DNA from: Methylomonas sp.
Lineage (GTDB): Bacteria; Pseudomonadota; Gammaproteobacteria; Methylococcales; Methylomonadaceae
Assembly (NCBI GenBank): GCA_026990815.1
Contig: JALXCS010000123.1
Location: forward strand, 1 to 5,840
Reading direction: 5' to 3'
DNA length: 5,840 nt
In this document: positions 1-5,840 of the stretch, piece after piece
Layout of the letters: the number at the start of each line of letters is the position of its first letter
How positions within the stretch are numbered: the first letter of the stretch is position 1
Notes under the pieces: generated by a model
What the model was told of the DNA's origin: nothing
Seen by the model: only the letters and a program-made list of their open reading frames with translations
Databases searched by the model: none
Translations under genes and position numbers: made by a program

Positions 1-135
1 ACGTCAAGCTGGCTCAACGCGGCTATCGGAAATATACGCCGTCACATTGTTAATGGAACTTACTGGTTGCTGTACTACTATTATACTCATGTTGAGTAGT
101 GCTTGTTGCGTTGTATTTTCACTGTCCTGGTTGAA

Positions 136-2397
136 ATGATTGCTTCTGTAATATCATTCGTTTCCGGAATCTTGATTCTCCAACAGTTTGAATATCTACC
201 AGATTCTCGCTGGATTTTCCCACTAGTTTTTTTTGGATTATTTTCATTTTTGAAAAAATGGTGGCGAACCGGTTGTTTTTTAATCGGGTTTAGTTGGACA
301 TTTTGGATTGCTTATGATCATTTATCCAAACGATTGCCAGAAGAGCTGGCCCGAAAAGACATTCAGGTTCAGGGTAGGGTAATAGGTCTGCCGCAAATTG
401 ACGAACGTAAGGTTCGGTTTAATTTTTTGTTGCAAGAGCCAAAAAATGGCATCCCGGCAAAAATAAGACTTTCCTGGTATTACCCAAAAATAACCTTAAA
501 AGTAGGCCAGGTCTGGCGATTTACAGTCAGGCTAAAACCTCCGCATGGCAGTTTAAATCCGGGAGGATTTGATTACGAGCAATGGTTGTTTGTTCAGAAC
601 ATCGGTGCAACTGGTTATGTCAGAAATAAACCGGAGCCAGTGCTAATAACTGATGCGATAGGGTGGCAGGGAATTGATAACTGGCGGGAAAGAATTGCAA
701 GACGATTGGAAAATTATTCAAACACAATCAAATTTTTCGGACTAATAAAAGCACTGATTATCGGAGATAAGTCATCAATCAGCAAGGCTCAATGGCAGGT
801 TTTACGTAAAACCGGAACAGTACATTTAATGGCAATTTCCGGGCTGCATATCGGGTTAATAGCAGGAATTGTATTCTTTCTAGTTATCAAGATATGGTTG
901 AGAACAGCTGTATTGAGATGGCTGCCAGCAAAAATTGCCGCATTGGCAGCTATTGTTGTTGCGATTTTATATTCGTCGTTAGCTGGTTTTTCTGTTCCCA
1001 CACAAAGGGCGTTGATTATGTTAAGTGTAGTATTGCTTGCCATTTTTGCAGGCAAGCATACTCGCTCGTTTCATACTTTGACAGTGGCAATTTTGTTGGT
1101 GCTTATTTTTGATCCTTTGGCTGTTTTGAATGCTGGCTTTTGGCTTTCATTTACCGCTGTCGCAATGATTATTTTTGTCTTAGGTGGAAGATTAAGGCGA
1201 CCTGGATATTGGAAAAGTGTAGTTAGCATTCATTTTATTACTGCAATTGGCCTGGCACCATTACTATTATTCTTTTTTCAACAAACTTCATTAGTTGCTC
1301 CAATTGCAAACCTGATTGCTGTACCAGTTGTTGGGTTGATAATTGTGCCTTTATGTTTATTGGCGGGAATTGGATTGTTTTTTGGTTCAACTTTGTCACA
1401 GGGTTTATTGAACCTGATTGACTATTTTTTTCAGCAACTTTGGATTGTGCTGACTTTTTTTTCAGATTTGCCAATTGCTGTAGTGAACAGGCCCCAGCCT
1501 GACATGTTCACTATTGGATTAGCAATAACCGGAATACTCTGGTTAGCAGCGCCAAAAGGAATTCCAGCAAGGTGGCTCGGAGGGTGTCTGATTTTGCCAC
1601 TGGTTTTTCCTGTTACCGAGCAATTAAAACAAGGTGAAGCAAAATTGACTTTGCTGGATGTTGGTCAGGGCTTATCTGCAGTCATCCAAACGGCAAGTCA
1701 TACCTTGGTTTTTGATACCGGGGCAAAATATTCGCGAAACTATGATAGTGGTACCAGTGTATTAATTCCTTTTTTACGATTTAATCGAATAAACAGGGTT
1801 GATGTGTTAGTTATTAGTCATGGTGATAATGATCATATTGGAGGTTCTAATTCACTGATGGAAGGGATGCAGATAAAAAAAGTCATCACTAGCGTTCCAG
1901 ATAAATTAATTGATTATGATCCGGTCCCCTGCATTGGTGGTCAGCAATGGTTTTGGGACGGTATTGAATTTTTGATATTGTCGCCAGGCGAGAATATTTT
2001 TGATAGTGAAAATGACAATTCCTGCGTTTTATTGGTGACAACTGCAACTGGAAAGTTTTTATTGACTGGTGATATTGAAAAGACAGCAGAGACTTGGCTG
2101 GTTGCAACGTATGGAAAGGAATTGCAGGCTGATGTGTTGATTGCGCCTCACCATGGCAGTAACACTTCATCGAGTTTTATTTTTCTGGAACAGGTCTGGC
2201 CAAAAATTGTTTTGTTACCCACAGGTTACCTAAATCGCTTTGGTTTCCCCCACATGGAAGTATTAGAGAGATACAGGCATGTGGGGGCTCAATTATTCAA
2301 TACGGCTAAAGCAGGGGCAATTTCAGTCAGGCTGAGTAGAAAAGTTACTGAAGTCGAGGTCTGGCGTGATAAATACGGTAAATATTGGAACAAATAG
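136..2397 (+). CDS. comEC: DNA internalization competence protein ComEC/Rec2
   Basis: Inner-membrane channel that carries single-stranded DNA into the cytoplasm during natural transformation. With the ATG at 136 the product is 753 residues, normal for three-domain ComEC. In order: N-terminal membrane segments (about 1-60); an OB-like DUF4131 region (about 75-180) ending in the hallmark HGSLNPGGFDYE (137-148); the polytopic Competence domain (about 199-460) with the signature MAISGLHIG (232-240); and a C-terminal metallo-beta-lactamase-like domain (about 503-740) with LDVGQG (507-512), FDTG (526-529), HGDNDH (H562, D564, D566, H567), TGD (D646) and PHHGS (H672, H673). The presumed metal ligands are present, so the nuclease-like domain looks intact. 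Start: an in-frame TTG at 103 would add 11 residues. Neither start has a clear Shine-Dalgarno; ATG 136 was chosen because it places the first hydrophobic segment at the N terminus, as is usual in the family. The next gene begins 51 bp downstream. Confidence 0.95.
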   Translation: MIASVISFVSGILILQQFEYLPDSRWIFPLVFFGLFSFLKKWWRTGCFLIGFSWTFWIAYDHLSKRLPEELARKDIQVQGRVIGLPQIDERKVRFNFLLQEPKNGIPAKIRLSWYYPKITLKVGQVWRFTVRLKPPHGSLNPGGFDYEQWLFVQNIGATGYVRNKPEPVLITDAIGWQGIDNWRERIARRLENYSNTIKFFGLIKALIIGDKSSISKAQWQVLRKTGTVHLMAISGLHIGLIAGIVFFLVIKIWLRTAVLRWLPAKIAALAAIVVAILYSSLAGFSVPTQRALIMLSVVLLAIFAGKHTRSFHTLTVAILLVLIFDPLAVLNAGFWLSFTAVAMIIFVLGGRLRRPGYWKSVVSIHFITAIGLAPLLLFFFQQTSLVAPIANLIAVPVVGLIIVPLCLLAGIGLFFGSTLSQGLLNLIDYFFQQLWIVLTFFSDLPIAVVNRPQPDMFTIGLAITGILWLAAPKGIPARWLGGCLILPLVFPVTEQLKQGEAKLTLLDVGQGLSAVIQTASHTLVFDTGAKYSRNYDSGTSVLIPFLRFNRINRVDVLVISHGDNDHIGGSNSLMEGMQIKKVITSVPDKLIDYDPVPCIGGQQWFWDGIEFLILSPGENIFDSENDNSCVLLVTTATGKFLLTGDIEKTAETWLVATYGKELQADVLIAPHHGSNTSSSFIFLEQVWPKIVLLPTGYLNRFGFPHMEVLERYRHVGAQLFNTAKAGAISVRLSRKVTEVEVWRDKYGKYWNK

Positions 2398-2448
2398 AAG
2401 ATTCTCTGCTACATTTATTAGAAAAGCAGCAACTAGCAGGTTCTAGAT

Positions 2449-2802
2449 ATGGCGCAAAAAACATGTTTAATCGCAGATGATAGCAGGATGTCTAGAATGA
2501 TCTTGAAAAAAATAATAAATTCTGCACACCCAGATTGGTTGGTTCTCGAGGCAGAGAACGGTCGCCAAGCGGTTGAATGTGCTAAAGGACAGAATCTAGA
2601 ACTGATTCTTTTGGATTTTAATATGCCAGTTATGGACGGTGGAGAAGCGGCAAAGCAACTTCGGCCTTTGTTTCCTTCCGCAAAAATTGCATTCTTAACA
2701 GCAAACGTCCAGGAAAGTATTCAGCAGCTTGCTAGAGATTTACACATTAATTTTATTCCCAAACCCATTACCGAAACAAAAATTACCCAATATGTCGGAT
2801 AA
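2449..2802 (+). CDS. Stand-alone CheY-like response regulator receiver
   Basis: A 117-residue single-domain receiver, the length of one CheY fold with no DNA-binding or enzymatic output domain. Visible active-site residues are the acidic pair D10-D11 (motif IADDS), phosphoacceptor D56 (LLDFNMPVMDG), switch threonine T84 (FLTAN) and lysine K105 followed by proline (PKP). It should therefore accept phosphate from a histidine kinase and bind Mg2+. The ATG at 2449 has GCAGG (2436-2440) eight bases upstream, a reasonable ribosome site. The last 11 bases overlap the start of the cheC-like gene, suggesting translational coupling and that the two proteins act together; CheC-family proteins dephosphorylate CheY-type receivers. 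No kinase is encoded in the window, so the phosphate source is unknown. The lack of a chemotaxis operon argues against calling it CheY itself. Family assignment is very secure; the partner assignment is inferred from position. Confidence 0.95.
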   Translation: MAQKTCLIADDSRMSRMILKKIINSAHPDWLVLEAENGRQAVECAKGQNLELILLDFNMPVMDGGEAAKQLRPLFPSAKIAFLTANVQESIQQLARDLHINFIPKPITETKITQYVG

Positions 2803-3418
2803 AGAACCAATTTTAGATGATTTTTTTATTGATGCAGTAACTGAGATCATTAATGTTGGCATGGGAAGCGCTGCTGCGTCGTTGAGCGAGATGGTCAATG
2901 ACGAGGTAAAAATAAGTGTTCCTGGTGTTGAGTTTGTTACTCGTACCGATGCGGCAAATAGTATTGCTGGAAAAGCAAAAACCAATCTTAGTGGCGTTCA
3001 CCAGAATTTTGAGGGAACTTTTTCCGGTGAGGCTTTATTACTCTTTCCAGAAAAACATAGTTTGGAACTGGTCCGTGCTGTTGTTGGTGATGAGGTTGGT
3101 ATGGATGATTTAACGGAAATGGAACAAGATGCCATGCGTGAAATTGGCAATATTATTCTCAATGCTTGCTTGTGCAGCATCGCAGATATGATTAATCAAC
3201 AGGTCCGTGGAGATATTCCGGGGTTTGTGAAAGGGCCGATTAATGAAATATTCGTATTAGATAATAGAGTAAATTCTAATCATGAAATAGTGTTACTTTT
3301 GAATATGGATTTTTCAATTGAACGGAAGAAAATCAGAGGCTATGTTACTTTTTTGATGGACATGACCTCCATTGATGTTTTAAAGCAGCAAATCAATGCA
3401 TTTTTAGGGGTCAATTAG
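2792..3418 (+). CDS. cheC: CheC-family CheY-P phosphatase
   Basis: A 208-residue soluble protein of the CheC/CheX/FliY (CXY) family, which hydrolyses the aspartyl phosphate of CheY-type receivers. The family signature D/S-x3-E-x2-N-x22-P occurs twice with exact spacing: D14, E18, N21, P44 and D113, E117, N120, P143. Two sites and about 210 residues match CheC rather than single-site CheX or the longer FliY. Start: the frame is open upstream and an ATG at 2729 would add 21 residues, but that stretch lies wholly within the receiver gene, whereas ATG 2792 gives a CheC-like N terminus (MSDKEPILDDFF) with the first motif 14 residues in. ATG 2792 lacks a clear Shine-Dalgarno and overlaps the receiver stop by 11 bases, so translation is probably coupled. 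The likely substrate is the phosphorylated receiver encoded just upstream. No CheD, the usual CheC partner in Bacillus and Thermotoga, is seen. The gene symbol denotes family membership, not proven chemotaxis. Confidence 0.9.
   Translation: MSDKEPILDDFFIDAVTEIINVGMGSAAASLSEMVNDEVKISVPGVEFVTRTDAANSIAGKAKTNLSGVHQNFEGTFSGEALLLFPEKHSLELVRAVVGDEVGMDDLTEMEQDAMREIGNIILNACLCSIADMINQQVRGDIPGFVKGPINEIFVLDNRVNSNHEIVLLLNMDFSIERKKIRGYVTFLMDMTSIDVLKQQINAFLGVN
3406..3410 (+). promoter_or_regulatory. Possible Shine-Dalgarno of the PAS-GGDEF-EAL gene, unusually distant
   Basis: AGGGG lies within the last codons of the cheC-like gene, 16 bases before the ATG at 3427. That is longer than the usual 5-10 base spacing. 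No better purine-rich stretch lies closer, and there is no in-frame ATG, GTG or TTG between it and 3427. Either the spacing reduces initiation, or ribosomes finishing cheC 8 bases upstream re-initiate here. Confidence 0.35.
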
Positions 3419-3426
3419 TATTCGCC

Positions 3427-5649
3427 ATGTTAGGTTCATCTAAGGTAATTGATCTTCATATTGAGCAACCAAATGTTGTTTCATTATTTGAGCAGGTTTT
3501 TCTGGAAATTGATGTAGGGACTATTATTGTTGATATCGACCAGAATATTGTGACCTGGAATTCCTGGGTTAGCCAGTTTAGCGGTATCCGGATTGAGACG
3601 GCTGTGGGAAAGAATTTATTAGAAATATTTCCTAAGCTGCAAAATGGACGATTACAACGCAGTATAGTTTCGGCCCTAACTCAAGGAATGACGTCAGTTT
3701 TATCTCATTCGCTTAATAAAAAACCATTTCCTTTCAAAAATGCTTCGGGTCAAAAGGTGCAACAGTCTATTATAGTTAAACCCTTGGATCTATTTGCAAG
3801 TGGACGGTATTGTGCAGTGCAGAAACACAAGGTGTCTAAGGCTGTTGAATTGGACAATAATCGTTATTGTTTGATTCAAATAAATGATGTTTCAGCTGCG
3901 GTTAACAGGGAAAAACAACTCCAGCAACAAACTCGAAAAACAAGCAAGTTAGCTGCAAAGCTCGCCCAGGAAAAAGAACGAGCTCAAGTTACACTGGACT
4001 CAATTGCCGATGCAGTTATAACAACGGATCAATATGGCAATATTATGACCATGAATCCGGTTGCGGAAATTATGACAGCATCAATTGAAGAAGATGTTAA
4101 AGGGAAAAAGGTTTGCGATATTTTTAAGCTTATTGATGAGAAAAACCATCAAGCAGTTGAATGCACAGTTACTCAATGCCTACAACGACTTGATGTTATA
4201 AGTAATGATCGAGACCATATACTGGTGAGTTCTGATGGCAAAGAATTTTCTGTAACCGATTCTGTGGCTCCAATTTTCGATCCGGACGGAGCTCTATTAG
4301 GAGCTGTTTTGGTTTTCCGGGATGTTAGTCAAACACGTGCATTAGCAGCCGAATTGAATTGGCAGGCCTTGCATGACCCTTTGACTGGATTAGCCAATAG
4401 AAGGTCTTTCGAAGCCAGAATGCAACAATTGCAAAAGCAGGTACAAATCGAACTGAGTTGCCATCATTTGTTGTATTTGGATTTGGACCAATTCAAGGTT
4501 GTCAACGATACCTGCGGTCATGATGCGGGCGATGAACTACTGAGACAAATTAGCATTATCTTGAAGGAGCAAATTCGCCAGACAGACATGCTGGCCAGAT
4601 TAGGTGGTGACGAATTTGGTGTGCTACTAGAAAATTGTAACGAAGAAAATGCTTTTCGTATTGCTGATAAGCTTCGAAATGCAGTTCAGGATTTTCGATT
4701 TGGATGGCAGAACCAGACTTTCAAAATTGGCGTGAGTATCGGAGTCGCTAAGATTGATGGTACAGAATTAAAAGCTGCGGATGTCTTAAGTGCGGCTGAT
4801 TCTGCCTGTTATGTTGCAAAAGAACAAGGCAGAAACAGGGTGCACTTTCATGAAAGGGATGCGTCAGAGTCTTCGGCCCATCAGAAAGAAATGCGTTGGA
4901 TTTCGCGAATTCAAGCAGCGCTCGATGAAGATCGATTTATACTTTTCGCTCAGCGCATTCAGGAAGTACTAGTTTCAAGCTCCACATCACACTATGAGGT
5001 ATTAGTCAGAATGTTGGGGTCGGAAGGGGAAATTATTCCTCCAGGAGCCTTTTTACCAGCTGCGGAAAGATTCAATTTAATGGCTAGTTTAGATCGTTGG
5101 GTTTTTGATAAGTTGTGCAGTTATTTACTAGGATTATCAGGATCCAAGACTATGTTGGAAAAAGCTTCTTTTTCAATAAATTTATCCGGAACTAGTCTGG
5201 CGGACAATGCATTGCTACAACATATTGTACAACGTTTGGATGAAATTCCATTTTCTTCGGAGCAGCTTTGTTTTGAAGTGACTGAAACCGCCGCTATTTC
5301 TAATCTTGTCGATGCTACACATTTTTTATCAACCCTGCGTGAGAAGGGTTGTAAAATTGCTTTAGACGATTTTGGCAGTGGCTTATCATCTTTTGCTTAT
5401 TTAAAATCATTTCCTATAGATTATTTGAAGATTGATGGCCAATTTGTAAAAGATATTGCTCATGACCCTATAGATAAGGCTTTTGTTGAGTCAATCAATC
5501 AAATCGGTCAGGTGATGGGGCTGTCAACAATTGCAGAATTTGTTGAAAATGACGAAATCCTGGTAATGCTGAAAGAAATTGGTGTTAACTATGCACAAGG
5601 CTATGGAATACATAAACCTTGTCCCCTAGAAGAGATATTGAAGCAGTGA
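3427..5649 (+). CDS. PAS-PAS-GGDEF-EAL cyclic-di-GMP cyclase/phosphodiesterase
   Basis: A 740-residue protein with no membrane segment, hence probably cytoplasmic. Domains: PAS 1 (about 21-155); a Q/K/E-rich, probably coiled-coil linker (about 159-190); PAS 2 (about 187-307); GGDEF (about 313-475); EAL (about 491-738). The cyclase half has DPLTGLANRR (317-326), metal and substrate residues in LDLDQFKVVND (D352, N360) and an intact GGDEF (393-397). RQTD (384-387) sits exactly five residues before GGDEF, so the RxxD inhibition site is present. The phosphodiesterase half has EVLVR (524-528, valine for the alanine of EAL), N585, EVTE (617-620), DDFGSG (D647, D648), K668, E704, E707 and Q724-G-Y. 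Both activities are therefore plausible; which dominates cannot be told. It starts 8 bp after cheC; the best Shine-Dalgarno-like stretch, AGGGG at 3406-3410, is 16 bases from the ATG. Neither PAS domain shows a motif that identifies a cofactor. Position suggests control by the receiver/CheC pair (inference). Confidence 0.94.
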   Translation: MLGSSKVIDLHIEQPNVVSLFEQVFLEIDVGTIIVDIDQNIVTWNSWVSQFSGIRIETAVGKNLLEIFPKLQNGRLQRSIVSALTQGMTSVLSHSLNKKPFPFKNASGQKVQQSIIVKPLDLFASGRYCAVQKHKVSKAVELDNNRYCLIQINDVSAAVNREKQLQQQTRKTSKLAAKLAQEKERAQVTLDSIADAVITTDQYGNIMTMNPVAEIMTASIEEDVKGKKVCDIFKLIDEKNHQAVECTVTQCLQRLDVISNDRDHILVSSDGKEFSVTDSVAPIFDPDGALLGAVLVFRDVSQTRALAAELNWQALHDPLTGLANRRSFEARMQQLQKQVQIELSCHHLLYLDLDQFKVVNDTCGHDAGDELLRQISIILKEQIRQTDMLARLGGDEFGVLLENCNEENAFRIADKLRNAVQDFRFGWQNQTFKIGVSIGVAKIDGTELKAADVLSAADSACYVAKEQGRNRVHFHERDASESSAHQKEMRWISRIQAALDEDRFILFAQRIQEVLVSSSTSHYEVLVRMLGSEGEIIPPGAFLPAAERFNLMASLDRWVFDKLCSYLLGLSGSKTMLEKASFSINLSGTSLADNALLQHIVQRLDEIPFSSEQLCFEVTETAAISNLVDATHFLSTLREKGCKIALDDFGSGLSSFAYLKSFPIDYLKIDGQFVKDIAHDPIDKAFVESINQIGQVMGLSTIAEFVENDEILVMLKEIGVNYAQGYGIHKPCPLEEILKQ

Positions 5650-5681
5650 CAGTTTTATTTTATGGCTGCCAAAGCTAAAAA

Positions 5682-5840
5682 CTAATAGATTTGATTGATA
5701 TCTTGCATTTTTTGCTTATAAAGCGCCATTTCTTGCTTCCATAGCTTCAGTTTACCTTGGTATCTGAAAATCTGAGCAGCATGTAAATGCAGACCGGCTT
5801 CTGGTATTTGTTTTTTTTGTATGTCTAGTTTGTCTAGGAA
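5682..5840 (-). CDS. Unidentified gene, 3' end only (C-terminal 52 residues)
   Basis: Reading the - strand inward from the right edge, one frame stays open for 52 codons and ends at a TAG (5684-5682); the other two - strand frames are interrupted. The visible tail is rich in K and Q (for example LKLWKQEMALYKQKMQ), strongly basic and probably helical. It contains no recognisable catalytic motif or membrane segment. It converges on the PAS-GGDEF-EAL gene, with 32 bp between the two stop codons, a normal arrangement for the end of a real gene. A 52-codon open frame can arise by chance, so coding status is moderately supported and identity is unknown; the start lies beyond the window. Confidence 0.45.
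   Translation of the reverse strand, partial: FLDKLDIQKKQIPEAGLHLHAAQIFRYQGKLKLWKQEMALYKQKMQDINQIY

Noticed and set aside
82..87. TATACT resembling a -10 box upstream of comEC.
   Set aside because: No matching -35 lies at 16-18 bases, so it is not a supportable promoter, although its position would suit the ATG start at 136.
5..91. A 28-codon - strand reading frame starting with ATG at 91-89.
   Set aside because: It is short, has no ribosome site or recognisable product, and is easily explained by chance.
1..99. Possible 3' end of an upstream gene: frame 1 open from base 1 to a TAG at 97-99, frame 3 open to a TAA at 51-53.
   Set aside because: The stretches are too short to choose between, and neither translation is recognisable, including against the DUF2062 proteins that sometimes precede comEC.
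1889..2170. 93-codon antisense reading frame inside comEC, with other shorter opposite-strand and shifted frames across the window.
   Set aside because: They are shadows of strongly supported genes and show no domain-like content.
2385..2415. TTGGAA and TACATT as a possible promoter for the receiver gene.
   Set aside because: Spacing of 19 bases and two mediocre boxes overlapping the end of comEC are not better than chance in AT-rich DNA.
2406..2429. Inverted repeat CTGCT/AGCAG between comEC and the receiver gene.
   Set aside because: It is a five-pair stem with a 14-base loop and no following T run; not a terminator.
5658..5681. Weak stem-loop between the convergent stop codons (TGGCT pairing with AGCTA, flanked by T and A runs).
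   Set aside because: The stem contains a G-T pair and a bulge, and no T run follows it on either strand, so it is not a convincing intrinsic terminator.
5662..5685. Seven-codon + strand frame (MAAKAKN) just after the EAL gene.
   Set aside because: It is too short and lacks a ribosome site; chance occurrence.

Overview
The window (5840 bp, AT-rich, roughly 40% GC by eye) looks like chromosomal DNA of a Gram-negative, probably gammaproteobacterial, species. The grounds are a full-length ComEC/Rec2 with the proteobacterial domain order, a PAS-GGDEF-EAL protein with a gammaproteobacterial-style PAS/GGDEF junction, and compact co-directional gene packing. The genus cannot be fixed from the sequence. 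No RNA gene, insertion sequence, CRISPR array or attachment site was seen.

Layout. Bases 1-135 hold no gene that can be called with confidence. comEC (136-2397, +) encodes the inner-membrane DNA channel of natural transformation. After 51 bp comes a tight three-gene + strand cluster: a stand-alone CheY-like receiver (2449-2802), a CheC-family CheY-P phosphatase (2792-3418, start codon inside the end of the receiver gene) and a PAS-PAS-GGDEF-EAL protein (3427-5649, 8 bp after cheC). A converging gene enters from the right on the - strand; only its last 52 codons (5840-5682) are visible. The two stop codons are 32 bp apart.

How the genes fit together. The receiver has all residues for phosphorylation (D10, D11, D56, T84, K105). 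The CheC protein has two exact copies of the CheC/CheX/FliY phosphatase signature. The third protein keeps all recognisable residues for both making and breaking cyclic-di-GMP, plus the RxxD product-inhibition site. Overlap and near-abutment imply co-translation in one transcript. The simplest reading (inference) is a small module in which the phosphorylation level of a single-domain receiver, set by an unlinked kinase and removed by the CheC protein, is tied to c-di-GMP turnover. No CheA, CheW, CheD, CheB, CheR or methyl-accepting protein is encoded here, so this is not an ordinary chemotaxis operon. comEC is adjacent, but nothing in the sequence proves a functional link.

The main uncertainties are the comEC start (ATG 136 or TTG 103), the identity of the - strand gene, and the promoters, none of which is convincing.
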